DNA of 64,000 nucleotides from Atopsyche davidsoni (Eukaryota; Arthropoda; Insecta; Trichoptera; Hydrobiosidae), in the NCBI GenBank assembly GCA_022113835.1, contig JAILWY010000027.1, positions 3,474,501-3,538,500 of the forward strand. The letters run 5' to 3'. Position 1 is the first letter of the stretch. Every line of letters begins with the position of its first letter. The notes under the pieces are model-generated. The model saw nothing but the letters and a program-made list of their open reading frames with translations. It was not told the origin of the DNA and ran no database searches. Below, piece by piece: positions 47,291-59,360 of this stretch. Made by a program: the position numbers and the translations under genes.

Positions 47291-49380
47291 ATGTTATCTT
47301 CTGATCCTTCTTGAGAAATTTTTGAAATTTTCCAACTTCATGATCTGTGAAAATATAACTCTGTAGATTGTTTCGCTAAGCCAGAGTTCCACAATATGAA
47401 AATCTTTATTCAGAGAAGATTCTTTGATATTCCTTAATATGTGATTCTTAAATTGTCATGATATCTCATCACATTTAATATACTCTTCAATTACATCCAC
47501 GAGTGTTAGTATTAAAAAATTCATAGAAAGTATTTTTAACAAAAATATGCAATTGTAATTGTATTGTAAGTTTATGTATCATGATTACAATTACCACTCT
47601 AAATTAATTGATATGTCTAAAATCTACTTGTAAATTATCTGAGTATAAATGACCTCTGATCGTTAAGAATGAGAAGAAGTTCCTATGAGATATTAAACGA
47701 AAGTGAATATATAAATTATCAAATTATGTTTTCATTTGAAATATTATTTCGTAGATGATATTTATTTAATATTTAATTATCACGCAGTTTTTAAGCATAC
47801 GGATTTATTATATTTTCAGTATATATGTTATCTATTTACAAGTGTTCGGATAAAACAAAGTCGCAGGTAGAAAACAAACCCACACCTTATGGGCAATAAT
47901 TCTAATGACGATAAGATTCTAACAGTTTTAGTGGCCAAAAAGACCAAAGCAACAAGTCACGAGTTGTAAGTACAAATATTTTATATTTTAAATATAAAAT
48001 AACACAAAGCTTTACTGTGAGGTCAAAGTGTAAAGCGTGTTAAAATAGAGAGGAATTTTGTTAGCCCTACTATACAAAAGGTAAATCTAAGAAATGGGAG
48101 TGCAGGCAATTTCCTTTAATGCTTAACATTACTGTCTCATTTTATGAATCTTTAATGCCGGTTGTTAATGTGATCTTTACTAACCTAATTGCTGTTCCTA
48201 GTAGGCTCTAAAATATCAGTAAATATTAAATAAATAGTGTGGTTTTGTACATATATTTTTAATTGATTTATTTAAAAACGATTATTGTATTAATAGATAA
48301 AGTGAGTTCGGGGTGCGGGAAAGGGTCGTGCATTAACTGACCGCATACCGAAAGCCTCTTCAAAGGCCTACCATTAAAGGCAGTTCCTGGTAGTGTAGCG
48401 AAAACTTTTACAATAAATTAAGTGCCCAATAAAAAGGTCTTTTTAGTAAGAGATTTACAGTACAAGACCCACCCCCCTATTGACACTGCACTATAAATCG
48501 GCAGTAATAGAAAGGGTTGGAAAAGTTAAGTGAAAAAGAGGGCAGGAGACCGCAGGCCACCCCCGAGACTAACGAGGGATGTTATTTATCTTCCATCCCC
48601 TAACATATTGTTGAACTACTGCTGCGAAAGGTAAAATTGTTTTATCGATTCTCTTTTTTTCTCTCTGAGGTCTCGGATTTGTCGTGGCGGCGTGTTCTGA
48701 ATATTTTACATGCGTATTTTTTTTGTTTCGAGTGTGTTTCTTATTTTTGCGCGTTTCTTTTTTTGTGAAAAACATTTGAAAATTTGGCTCTCTGAAATAC
48801 TATCTGAATTTGTAAATATTTGATGTAGGTTTTTTTTTTTACTTACATAGGTGATATTTGAAATAAAAGTGAGTGCCTCTATCAGATGATAAGGTTTTCA
48901 GAAAATGAATTAACCTTTTTGAAAAAATAATTTAATTGATTAAAAAATTATATGTATGATAACTAATATGCAATGTATATTATTTATGAGCATTTTCGCC
49001 TTTCAAGAAAATCTTTTTTAAACTGGAAAGCACTCAAAAATGAAAATGATCGTAGCCTATGGGGCTAAAATATTCATACTTATTGTTTGAATAAGAAGTA
49101 TTGCAAATTGAATAGGTTTATCGTGAATGAACATGCAATATTTTATATTTAAATAAAAATGAAATTGCTAATAAAAAATTAATGTTGTTTTAAATATACA
49201 ATATAAAAAATGTGGCTTTTAGAAAAGTGTTGTTTTTTTATATTATTTTTTTCCTTCAATTGATTTAATTGAGTTATAACTGTAAACAGAAGGGATGACC
49301 AAACTGTCCATATATTTGGTTTCCTTAATCATTTACGTTTGATTTGTATTATGTTAAATTATTTTTATTATTATATATAT
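47291..49380. other. Intergenic stretch
   Basis: No gene is recognised. A GC-richer block at 48300-48600 (with CCACCCCCCTATTGACACTGC) is unassigned. A 26-codon frame from the ATG at about 47887 ends next to a GTAAGT but is too short to call. Confidence 0.45.
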
Positions 49381-49525
49381 ATATTGGTTTATTGTGAAGA
49401 CCGTCACAGTAAGCATGTTTTTGCCCTATAAAGGTTTAATTTTTGATTGATATGATTAAGTACATTTTTTCACACATTTTTTTGAAAAATGATAAAAGAA
49501 ACTCTCAGAAAAATTATTATAAGTG
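49381..49525. repeat. Dispersed repeat D, copy 1
   Basis: TTGTGAAGACCGTCACAGTA, TATGATTAAGTACATTTTTTC and AAAGAAACTCTCAGAAAAAT recur in the same order at 50361-50500. The last block is also found at the inner end of the SINE arms (33101-33250 copy), so D may be a relative of that SINE. Confidence 0.7.
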
Positions 49526-50360
49526 TAAATATAAGTCGGTAGGGTTGTGATTTTTCATATAAATTTAAAAAAAAAAAATTAATACAGAGCAGTCAATAAT
49601 ATTTGAAGGACGACTATAGAAGAGACTACGGCAGTGTTTGGGAAAAAAAAAAAAATTAGGCAATATATTAAATAGCATATTTTATTTATGTCTTGAGGAA
49701 ATAACTCATGGCGGAGGCAAAATAAAAATGTAAAGAAAAACTCACGGCGGAAAAGAATTCTCGCCGCGGAAACTGCGAGAGTATTTTCAAGTTGCAACAC
49801 AGACATTTATTTCGAGTTACTGGCAACATTCGCAGTAATATGAGCTGGCAACACTGGCGGGAGGCGCTGCAGCCTATTTGCAAGGCTGAGGAAGATTAAA
49901 TGTAACTCGTATGGGGAAAGGCAGCGTCTCTCAACCTTTCATATTTACAGGGTGTGAATAAAACTAAGAAGGTTCTTTGCAACATAGTAAGGTTGTCATT
50001 TAATATATGACGTCATAATGTGACGCTTGCTTTAATACTAATATGAGTAATAAAAATATATATCACCATTTATGCATAATTTATTTATTTGTACTCAAGC
50101 TAAAGAATGTATAAGACAACTGGTTATTTCCATAATGTACGAACATGTTTTGTATAAATTAAAATCAGTTTAACTTTGTGCTACTAATTAAAAAATAATT
50201 GAGAAAAGCATTTTTTTAAAGATGTGTTGTATTGGGAAAAATATTTTAAAAATGTGCATTATTATAAATAAATTAAAATTTTACCCATGTGATATAAACA
50301 ATTATACTAAACAGGTGAATATATATTTTCCCATGTATGTGGATCCAATAACAAATCAAT
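49526..50360. other. Intergenic stretch
   Basis: No gene is recognised. GC-richer DNA at 49690-49890 includes GGCAACACTGGCGGGAGGCGC. ACAGGGTGTGAATAAAAC at 49949 looks like a transposon end but has no partner that I can find. Confidence 0.45.
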
Positions 50361-50500
50361 ATATTATTGATTTTTGTGAAGACCGTCTCACAGGAAGTAC
50401 GTTTTGGCCTATACAGGTTTTATTGATTGATAATGATTAAGTACATTTTTTCAAATATTGAAAATTGATTAAAGAAACTCTCAGAAAAATTTTATAAATC
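50361..50500. repeat. Dispersed repeat D, copy 2
   Basis: GTGAAGACCGTCTCACAGGA, AATGATTAAGTACATTTTTTC and TAAAGAAACTCTCAGAAAAA match copy 1 in order and strand. Confidence 0.7.
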
Positions 50501-50640
50501 AATATATTTTCGTTTTATACGTTTATTTTTTTTCTGAAGACAACTTGTGTTTTTTTAATCAATATACTATGTTAAGCCACTGTCAAAAATAATCAGTAAA
50601 TTGACAAATATAATAGTATGTCTATTATTTGATTGAACGT

Positions 50641-50685
50641 CAATCAGATGCGTATTTATTACCCATTACGGGTTTATTATATTAT
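50641..50685 (+). repeat. 45-bp module shared with 33271-33315
   Basis: TCAATCAGATGCGTATTTAT through GGGTTTATTATATTA is the exact reverse complement of 33271-33315. It sits three bases from the fold-back SINE copy. Confidence 0.85.
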
Positions 50686-50687
50686 TA

Positions 50688-50824
50688 CTAATATGATTAG
50701 GCACATAAGTTCATACATAGGAGATGATTTTAAAGAAACTCTCACACAAATCACGATGATATTTTTCTGAGAGTTTCTTTAAAATCATCTCCTACATATG
50801 AACTAATGTGCCTAATCATATTAG
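50688..50824. mobile_element. Compact fold-back SINE (near-perfect palindrome)
   Basis: Left arm 50688-50744 (CTAATATGATTAGGCACATA to AAACTCTCA) and right arm 50768-50824 (TGAGAGTTTC to CCTAATCATATTAG) are reverse complements with about three mismatches. The loop of 23 bases keeps only CACAAATCACGATGATA of the SINE. Both arms share the variant TTTTAAAG and GGAGATGA, so one arm was copied from the other. The tRNA-like part is gone. Confidence 0.85.
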
Positions 50825-52779
50825 AAAAAAATATAATAGTGCTTTAAACGACATTATTTTGTACGGTTCTGATTTGCTTGCGAGCCACAGTTTGAGAGAA
50901 GCTGGGAAGGTCTGGAAAAGTGACGTTTAACCTACGTCGCGGTTTCCAGCGTGCCTCGGGAAAACCGCCCTTACGTGCTCTGTAAATAAAGCTTACTGTG
51001 TTGTTTCTGGTTTTGGGCGGATTCATTAGATGTAATACAAATACCGAGATATGCGCTATTTGCTTAGTATTTCGTCCTGTTTGTTCCGAGAACAAATGAT
51101 ATAATGTAATTATTGCTAAGTGTATTGATTGATGAGATTCTGTTATGAGCGATTTTGAGTTATGATTACAGAAAATGAACAAAAATAATAAGTCTTTATA
51201 TACTGTCGTAATTATAGAGAACACGCTAATGAGGATGTGCTACATTTAGCGAACAAGCATTAATTAGGAAATTGCTGAGGATTCAGATCGAAGCACTGAT
51301 ACAATGCTCTTGACAAATCAATGCACATATATGTATGATTATTAGTTTATAAATTATTGTGATGGTGGTAAAAAAAAACATGAAAGAGCTTAAATCACTA
51401 TATGAAGTAGTAAAAAAAATTGAAACATTACTTCTTGTAATTCATCAAAAGGATATTCGTAAACAGATAAGAGTACATACTATGATTATAGGTTAACCAC
51501 GTGAATATAATTAAATCATTATTTATGCTATACAAAGGTGTATTAGAATATCATCATTAAAGAGACCCTTAAGCTTACCAAGCTTACCAATACTTAATAA
51601 TGTTTGTAGTTTCTTCAGCTGATGCTATTCAAAGACGTATAAGAACATTATAATTAAAATGATATTCATTTCATAAGTCACGTATTACTAATTTAAAATT
51701 AACCCCGTGAATATTATTTGAAAATTAATAATATTTGTTGTTTCTTCAAGGCTGTATTAGCCGGTCCCTGTGCTCGGGTACGTGGGTTTCAGGTTTCAGG
51801 TTTCAGACCGAATCGGAAATTAACATTATCACTAAGGCAGATCTTCGGAATGGATATTTCCCTCTACCGCCTCCACCAAGCCGATTGGGTGAGCATGGAG
51901 TGGACTGATAATCGATGCCTACCTACTTGCTAGGGATGGCTGCAATCGATTAAATACAAATGAGTAAAAAAAAAATAAGATATATGAGCAGTGTAGTAAA
52001 TTATCTCCACGCAAACTTCCAGAACAATGCAAGTGTCCCATTGTAATATTCAGCTATTCAAAGCTCTCCAGTGATGTCGCACACAAATTGAGCGGGTCCT
52101 AACGTGCTTTATTCGCTCAAAAGTGGCTCAAGTGCCGGTGAATCATTATTTAACTCTATATATCTAATATTTAAATAAATTTCATCGTCGATTCGATAAT
52201 ATAATCGATTTAATAATTTTAGGCTCAATGATGTCTATTGTTGCTACATACTTGATGCTAGATAAAAATTTGAATGAAATATGTAATAAATATCTTGTCA
52301 ATTTACAAAAAGAAAATTTAAAATATATTTCAAGGGTATGTTATTTTTTTATGCTGACGTATTTATTTGTATAAATTAAATTATAAGACTACTGATAGTG
52401 ATGAATATTGAAACAATGAGAGCTCTTCGTTTCTATAGAGGCGTTGTCAAACTCTCTCATAAGTTTGACAATACCAGTATAGGGTCCTTACAACAATAAA
52501 TTTCAGTATTCTCAAATTTAAATTGTTATTTAATATTTATATTTTATTACTCTTGAGCTTAATTTAGTTTTGGTATACTTATATAATAGTATTATGAAAT
52601 TATGAGCTTTCAACACACTCAAGTACAAAGCAATAGAGCTGTGAATTGTGAAAGAGCTAAAATTAAAAAAATGATCGCCATCATCTTACATTGGTTTTTT
52701 TTTTAATATTTAAAAAATAAAAATGATTAATTTAAAGTTGAAGAACCACTGATACAGACATGACATATCACTATCTGCA
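50825..52779. other. Intergenic stretch
   Basis: No gene is recognised. GC-richer patches at 50840-50960, 51760-51930 (with three AGGTTTC units at 51785-51808) and 52040-52140 are unassigned; the rest is AT-rich. Confidence 0.45.
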
Positions 52780-52990
52780 CACATCACCCGTGGGGGTCTT
52801 CTCATGTTGCTGCTGTCCGGAGTCAGCGGCTTCCTGCGAGGCCAAGGCATGACGCCCTCACGCCCTCACGCCCTTACGCCCTCGCGCCTTCCACGTATCC
52901 CTTCGCGTATCCCCTTACATCCCTCTCCGTGACATGAGTCCGGATTTGTCCGGCCTTTGTCTCCCTTCGCAGGCTATGAACGTTACGATT
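52780..52990. promoter_or_regulatory. C-rich island with 8-bp tandem
   Basis: A C/T-rich block with ACGCCCTC repeated four times at 52852-52883 (third unit ACGCCCTT), then related CGCGCC and CGTATCCC units. No coding frame. A simple repeat within a GC island; function unknown. Confidence 0.4.
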
Positions 52991-54769
52991 ATTTTTTGAC
53001 ACTTTGAATGTCTTTGTACATAAAATTCATTCAGTTTTACTTAAAAAATATTTTTATGCATATACAGAGTGGTTCCGAATATGTTACAGATTTTTCAGTA
53101 CAGAGCAAAAAAGTGAAAGATATTGAGTTTCATATATTTAGTCGCCCGGAAGTACCCTGAGAGATTGATGGTATTTCGATGCATGATCGCGTAGGATATA
53201 TCTTATACGTATACGTCGTATAATCTTTTAGAGTGACCAAAATTTTATTAGATCATGGAAAAATCTAATATTTTTTTATTAATTATATAATATCAATATA
53301 AATACTATGTAATATTTCAGATTACCGTCCATCGGGAATTTAACAAGTAATTCAAACGTGTTTTATTGATGCCTAGTAACTATATGAAAAATTTATGGAA
53401 ACATATTATTTTAAATATAATTTAGCATTTTGACAGTATCAATACAAATATAAAATAGTTTGAACCAAGCTTAGAACAACTTTTTAATTTATTTTATGTG
53501 CTGTGTTAACTGAAAAATCACAGTTATTCTTTATAGTATAAAAAAAATTAAAAATGTATAAATTTGAGTGTATAATATATTATTTTAGCGTTTGAGCGAA
53601 AATGGTGCAATTTGATTGTGCGAGTTTCATTAGGTGAATTTTCGGGCAAGAAATATTTTTTGCTAGTTTGGACCGCACGCCACTGGTTAAACACACAACG
53701 ACGTCATTTTGTTCCGTTGAATATAACGCTTATTAATGAAAATCCAGTAAGTGAGTTCAGTTTCTCCAGTTCACCAGATCCTGTTGCTAAGCCCGCCGCG
53801 GTACATAGAGTCGGCGTTCTGGAACTTCGCCCCAAGTTGGGAGCCGCGGGTCCAAGTTGGTGCAGATAATCCGCTTCCGGAGTCAGGGGTGCACTGGAGA
53901 CAGGGTAGATCCGCAGATACGCCGAAGGGTTGAATTCAATTTATAAGCTGGCACAACTGTCCAGGTGCGTTTTGGTTAAATCTCTCTATAGAAAATGATT
54001 CAGCCTGCTTCAAATTATTGATTGAACAAATTTTATATAATTCAATTGCTGTAGTGTTTATCGATTATATTATATTTAGTAAATAGCCTATCATTTATTT
54101 GAATGATTCTAATAAGCCTGTTTATTATACAGGTTAAAAATGTAACATATAATAAGAGCATTTAAATATAACAATGCATATTTTTAGTTGAAATACAACA
54201 GCTTACATTTTTTGCGCTGTCGACCGAATTGAAGTTTTATTAGAATGATATTTATCTTCAAGAGAAGCTTATATTTTAAAAATATATTTTAATTCTTTTA
54301 TTCCTTGAGGATACAATAAACTTTAATAAAAAATAGTCGAAATTCTTTAGAGTTTGGAAAATTTATTTAATTTAATAAAAATCTTATTTAGGTTTCAGTA
54401 AAAAGTTTAAACAATAATAAAAAAATTATGTGTAACGAAACAGAATCCTCAATGAAAATGACGTATTATTTTATAAAACCAATATATGTAAATAAAATAC
54501 TTTTATGATTTTTCTTCATGTAATTTTTTATTGTTGACCGGTTTCGCAAACCTATCACGCTGGCATTATCAAAACTCAGTGTGAAGTATTTTATTTAAAT
54601 ATTTAAAAAAATTGATGACGTCTTTTACGCTGGCACGCTTGAAATTTTACAATCAGAATTAGATTTTCATAACAAAATTCCAGAAAATGGTTAGTAACGA
54701 AAATTTAAAAATAATGCTTAACTTTATTATCTTGTGATGCAAAATAATTTTATTATAATATTTTAGAAG
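52991..54769. other. Intergenic stretch
   Basis: AT-rich, with a GC-richer part at 53680-53930 that has open frames but no recognisable product. No repeat partner is found inside the window. Confidence 0.45.
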
Positions 54770-55090
54770 CTATAGGTCTGCAAAGCTGTTCCCTAGCAAG
54801 AAATTGCAGTGTGCTGGGGAGGTCACCAGAGATCCGAGCCAGAAGAAGCGAGGCCTTATTAGTTCTGCAGTGCAGTAGCAGCTGTGAGCCGGTGCACGTG
54901 CACTGAGCTTGCAGCTACCTGCAGCTACCTGCAGCTACCTGCAGCTGCCTGCACACGCTGCAGGCGTGGACCTGAATATATGAGGAGTTTCAAGTTGCAT
55001 GCAAATGTTTGCACCTTCATACCTGTGTTTGCGCTGAGCGGATTAATAACATAAGTGATGGTGTTTGATTCTACACCTGCTGAGCGCACG
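54770..55090. promoter_or_regulatory. GC-richer island with 10-bp tandem
   Basis: GCAGCTACCT occurs three times, then GCAGCTGCCT (54911-54950). The surroundings (GGAGGTCACCAGAGATCC and CAGCTGTGAGCCGGTGCACGTGCAC) are rich in CAGCTG and CACGTG E-box cores, the bHLH binding pattern. No coding frame. Possible regulatory element. Confidence 0.35.
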
Positions 55091-55239
55091 AATGCTTCGT
55101 GGGATTAATTACGTCTGTGGCAATGTCCACGTCCGTATTTTATGCCTAAATCTTATGACCCAGGGAATTTAAATAATTAAATAAATTTTTAAATTAAATA
55201 CAATTAAAATGGGCGTTTTTAGAACATATCAACTGTGTA

Positions 55240-55593
55240 CAGTAATACCCCGCTTTATGCGAGGGATACGTTCCGGAAAAAATCGTGTTAAGTGAAATTC
55301 GCGTATATCGGGGTTTACGATTAAACATACAAAAAATACGAATCATTTGAATCAATCACTTTAATTCTAAGAACTCTTTATGCAGTATTACATGTTATTT
55401 TTACTGAAAAATACATCTATTGTCTTAAATACGTTTATAGCACCCAACGCTGTTTAAAATTGTTAAGATAAATCAATGATTACATAATGTTTATACACAT
55501 TCTTAAAATAAAAAAAATCGCGTAATGCAAGATTGAAATACGCGTTATAGTGAAACCACGCATAACGGGGTCGTGTAAAACGGGGTATTACTG
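55240..55593. mobile_element. MITE of pogo/Tigger type
   Basis: 354 bp bounded by CAGTAATACCCCG at the left and CGGGGTATTACTG at the right, an exact 13-base inverted end. TA precedes the left end; the right flank reads CA. The ends continue as imperfect inverted sequence (GCGAGGGATACGTTCC, CGCATAACGGGG). There is no coding frame. The CAGT(A/G)ATACC start recalls Tigger/pogo elements; family by resemblance only. Confidence 0.75.
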
Positions 55594-56514
55594 CATACTA
55601 TTAATTTGCAGGAATATTATATGTTTTTTTTGTATATATCAACAGGAAATAGACGTTTTAATTTTCCAAGTTACCAAACAGCATTTTTCTTCAGTAAAAT
55701 ATTTCTTATATTCAAAGCTGTACAAAAATTTATTTATTTATTCTAAGTTCCTAATTGGGATAACACTCCAAACTTTGCAAAAGTGATATGCGTTGGTATG
55801 AATAAAGGTACATTGAATTACTCTATTTTATATTGAACAAATAAATTTTACTGTTTTTACTGCCATGGGAAATATAAAAACTTATGTTGTAGCTGTAGCA
55901 TTGTTTTAGATGGGATCTTGAGAGCACTTGGTGGCAGATGCAGTGCTGCGAGAGCGTCTGGAATTCACCTTATAATGTGGTTTAATATTATATGAGCCAC
56001 TTGGTGTAAAATATGTCAATAAAATACAAGTTTTAAAGTTATAGCGTTGCGATATATTAAAATAATATAGTATGTTCAGAATAGGGTCGTTTATCACTTA
56101 ATAGAGTTTTCGTTATTGAAAATATCGTAGCTCAGTAGTCTTGAATCGTGCCATCAATCCATCACATCTATCGCGAATCGCTGAACAGCACTCTTTTTGA
56201 CTTCTTCACATCCTTTGTTCCTTATTGACTTGATTGTACATATATTTGATTAAATTTGTTTTATATATACCGCTGATATCCTTGTATAGATAATATTTAT
56301 GATAATTACTCACTTTGTCACTTTGAGACCAGTGGCTGTCACACTTGTTTAAGATGATTTTTATCATGTTTCAGACTGATATAACAACATTGGATGCAAA
56401 ATCATTGCTCAGTGTTAGTGACATAAAAATAATTAGCGTGATTGTGGCATCATTGCATTGACATCATTGCCATGTTTATTTTACTAGAATAACCCCCAAT
56501 AAAAACAAAAAAAA
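55594..56514. other. Intergenic stretch
   Basis: AT-rich; no gene or repeat is recognised. Confidence 0.5.
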
Positions 56515-56672
56515 AGTCATTGAAAGATACATGGATACGAAATTTGCGCCAGTGGACGGAAGTCGGGAGTACAGCCTAATTTATAAGTTATAAGACTGGC
56601 CCAGGATATATAAATATATTCAGTGAGTCAACAACCGCCTCTGAGGAAATACACCTGACGAAGAAGAAGCCT
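56515..56672 (+). repeat. LINE 3' end with GAA tail
   Basis: TACATGGATACGAAATTTGC, CAGTGGACGGAAGTCGGGAG, GACTGGCCCAGGATATATAA and CCTCTGAGGAAATACACCTG, then ACGAAGAAGAAG, follow the copy at 39095-39230. Its GAA tail runs directly into the 75-bp tandem array. Confidence 0.75.
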
Positions 56673-57319
56673 CGAAAATACATATGATTTTAGAAACGTG
56701 ATGTAAGTAGTCGTTTTGGGTTAGGTGAGGTTACGTTAGGTTAGGTTCGAAAATACATATGATTCTAGAAACGTGATGTAAGTAGTCGTTTTGGGTTAGG
56801 TGAGGTTACGTTAGGTTAGGTTCGAAAATACATATGATTCTAGAAACGTGATGTAAGTAGTCGTCTTGGGTTAGGTGAGGTTACGTTAGGTTAGGTTCGA
56901 AAATACATATGATTCTAGAAACGTGATGTAAGTAGTCGTTTTGGGTTAGGTGAGGTTACGTTAGGTTAGGTTCGAAAATACATATGATTCTAGAAACGTG
57001 ATGTAAGTAGTCGTTTTGGGTTAGGTGAGGTTACGTTAGGTTAGGTTCGAAAATACATATGATTCTAGAAACGTGATGTAAGTAGTCGTCTTGGGTTAGG
57101 TGAGGTTACGTTAGGTTAGGTTCGAAAATACATATGATTCTAGAAACGTGATGTAAGTAGTCGTTTTGGGTTAGGTGAGGTTACGTTAGGTTAGGTTCGA
57201 AAATACATATGATTCTAGAAACGTGATGTAAGTAGTCGTCTTGGGTTAGGTGAGGTTACGTTAGGTTAGGTTCGAAAATACATATGATTCTAGAAACGTG
57301 ATGTAAGTAGTCGTTTTGG
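56673..57319 (+). repeat. 75-bp tandem array containing telomere-like units
   Basis: Eight full units and one partial (about 8.6), starting at 56673 and every 75 bases to 57273. Each unit is CGAAAATACATATGATTCTA, GAAACGTGATGTAAGTAGTC, then GT(T/C)TTGGG and the 5-mers TTAGG TGAGG TTACG TTAGG TTAGG TT. Units are almost identical; the T/C site runs T,T,C,T,T,C,T,C,T, and unit 1 alone has GATTTTAG for GATTCTAG. TTAGG is the insect telomere unit. Confidence 0.95.
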
Positions 57320-57639
57320 CCACTGCCCCACCTGGGCGAATAGATCACATCCCTAAAATGTCTTGAAATGATTTTCCTCGGAGAAAGAAAAACGCTAATG
57401 TCCGCGGCTTCGCTTTACTGCCTGCTCTTTTATTCAATGGAAATGATAAATAAGACGTATTACGCAACTAGGCCCTCCGCGCAGAATAAACATAGCTAAA
57501 TGTTGTTTACGCAACGGCAGCTCGGGCAGGCTGCACTACAGGGTGGTTCGAATGCACCACGAGCAAGTATCACAATTTCTGCCCCTGTATATATCCAGTT
57601 GTTAATATGACATTCAGCTTTAAACATCGACTAACTTTG
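57320..57639. other. GC-richer stretch after the tandem array
   Basis: No gene is recognised. It contains CACTGCCCCACCTGGGCG and TGTCCGCGGCTTCGC, and a single transposon-like end CTACAGGGTGGTTCG at 57537. Possibly regulatory; unassigned. Confidence 0.35.
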
Positions 57640-57687
57640 CCGACATGTTAGGTTGGCGTCTTCAAGCAGAGTGAGGTTTCGTAAATT
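57640..57687 (+). repeat. Short dispersed repeat F, copy 2
   Basis: CGACATGTTAGGTTGGCGTC then TTCAAGCAGAGTGAGGTTTC reverse-matches 39333-39380. Confidence 0.65.
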
Positions 57688-57707
57688 AGTCACAGAATGA
57701 CGTTTTC

Positions 57708-58102
57708 GGAGGCATTTTGAGTTATTAATGCTGTGATTAATAATTTTTAACGCAATTTCGATAAAAAAATAAAATTGGTACTTGTGTCAAGCTGACATAA
57801 ACTGAAAATTTCTAAGAAGCATCAACATTTGTTTTTTTGTAAAAGTTCTAAATTTGAAATTCTCGCGGTTTGAAATCCTATAATTCGTACATATTGAAAC
57901 TCGCTAAAGCATATTTTATAGTTTTATTGAATTAGTTTATGAATAAAAGTATTATCCTATCGTCTTGAAATTCGGCACATAGCTGCGGAAAAATTTAACA
58001 AACTTACATGCAAAAAATCAGCGTTGTATCTTTTAAGATATTCTATAGAGAACCAAAAAATGAAACATACACACACACACTATGGATATTATTATAGTAG
58101 AT
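57708..58102. repeat. Dispersed repeat E, copy 2
   Basis: Same order and strand as 24583-24969, with small indels. This copy has an extra ATTGAAACTCGCT block and a shorter CA run. Confidence 0.8.
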
Positions 58103-59360
58103 GAGAAAATGACAAAGTGTTAGAGAGAGAGAGGCAATGATGGCGAAATATAATTTTTATTATTACTACTATTATAAGTAATGTAAATGAATTTATGTTT
58201 TTGGGAGTAGTTTTAATCAAACAACAATAAAAATATTACAGTCGAATTTCACCAAATACGTTAAATGTTACGTATTACATGAAAATAAGTAAATAAAACT
58301 GTGTGTAGATTATAAAAAGAATGTATGTGGTATAATACTAGCATGAACAGTAACATGTCAGTGACACAATTTTAACAAGTTTGAAATTAAAATTCAAGCA
58401 TAGGTTGTTAGTCAAGCAATATGTTATAAGTTATTTTTATTAAAAAAATTATATCGAGCAACGTGAAGCACCCAGTACCCGCAATATAAAAACTTTATGT
58501 CCGTAAAATCAACTGCCTGAAATGGGGGTGATAAATGAAACGGGTTATCAAGGCCGCTCCGTGTATTGATACGACTTTTTTGACAAACAAAAAATACACC
58601 CCGTTTTCAGGATTTTATTTTCGCGGACTTGTTTGGCGGGGCACTTTTGTGCGCCGCCATGCCGAGTGGGAAGAGGCTTTACTTTTTGGAGGCCATTAGG
58701 GTGACCTCTTAGCGACGATCGTAAAAAAAAAACCTTTCCGCGGACTGCACGATAGCACAACCTTCATATGAACATATCCAGGTTGTTTTTGAGACAGCTT
58801 ATCAATGTTTATAGCGCATTACATGTTAATAGCGCTTGCCTTGTATTGATTGAATAAACGGTTATTTTTATATTGAGTAACGGTAGATATAAATGGATAC
58901 GCATACTAGTATACGACACAACCGACAAGTGGATGTTAATTAACCAATACAATACAAAAGGGTGTAGAGGACTTAATAACTATTCGCTTCATATATACGA
59001 GTGTCTAAGGAATTCTACGTCTCGTGTTTTTGATTGTTCTTAGTACTGTTTTCGCATGTGCAAATAAAGGCTCTTGTGCCTTTTCGTGGATGCGGAGTCA
59101 ATGGCCTTCACAATTATCTTGACGGACGTTTCCGATAAGCAGAAGCTCGCGTCGCTCTGTACAGAAAGAAGATGATAGAAAATGCGTCCTCCGCCCCCGC
59201 AACATCTGAAATGACTGACATCATTATCATTATCTTTTGGTTTGCTTTGCTTCGAATTTTCCATAGATATCTTCTTTATTTGGAGCCTTATACACCTGCG
59301 GAGCTAGTTATACATTTTAACGTTATAATTTTTTTAAAGAAATTTCAATATGATCTAAAT
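58103..59360. other. Intergenic stretch
   Basis: No gene is recognised. A GC-rich block at 58540-58760 (GGCGGGGCACTTTTGTGCGCC) is a further candidate regulatory island. Confidence 0.45.

Noticed and set aside
47887..47967. 26-codon frame starting MGNNSNDDKILTV next to a GTAAGT
   Set aside because: Too short, with no acceptor-linked partner or family likeness; a donor-like hexamer is expected by chance.
49949..49970. Transposon-end-like ACAGGGTGTGAATAAAAC (others near 44213 and 57537)
   Set aside because: No inverted partner or target duplication could be found for any of them.
56673..57319. Regular 75-bp repeats considered as a CRISPR array
   Set aside because: Units are identical along their whole length with no variable spacers, in a eukaryotic setting.
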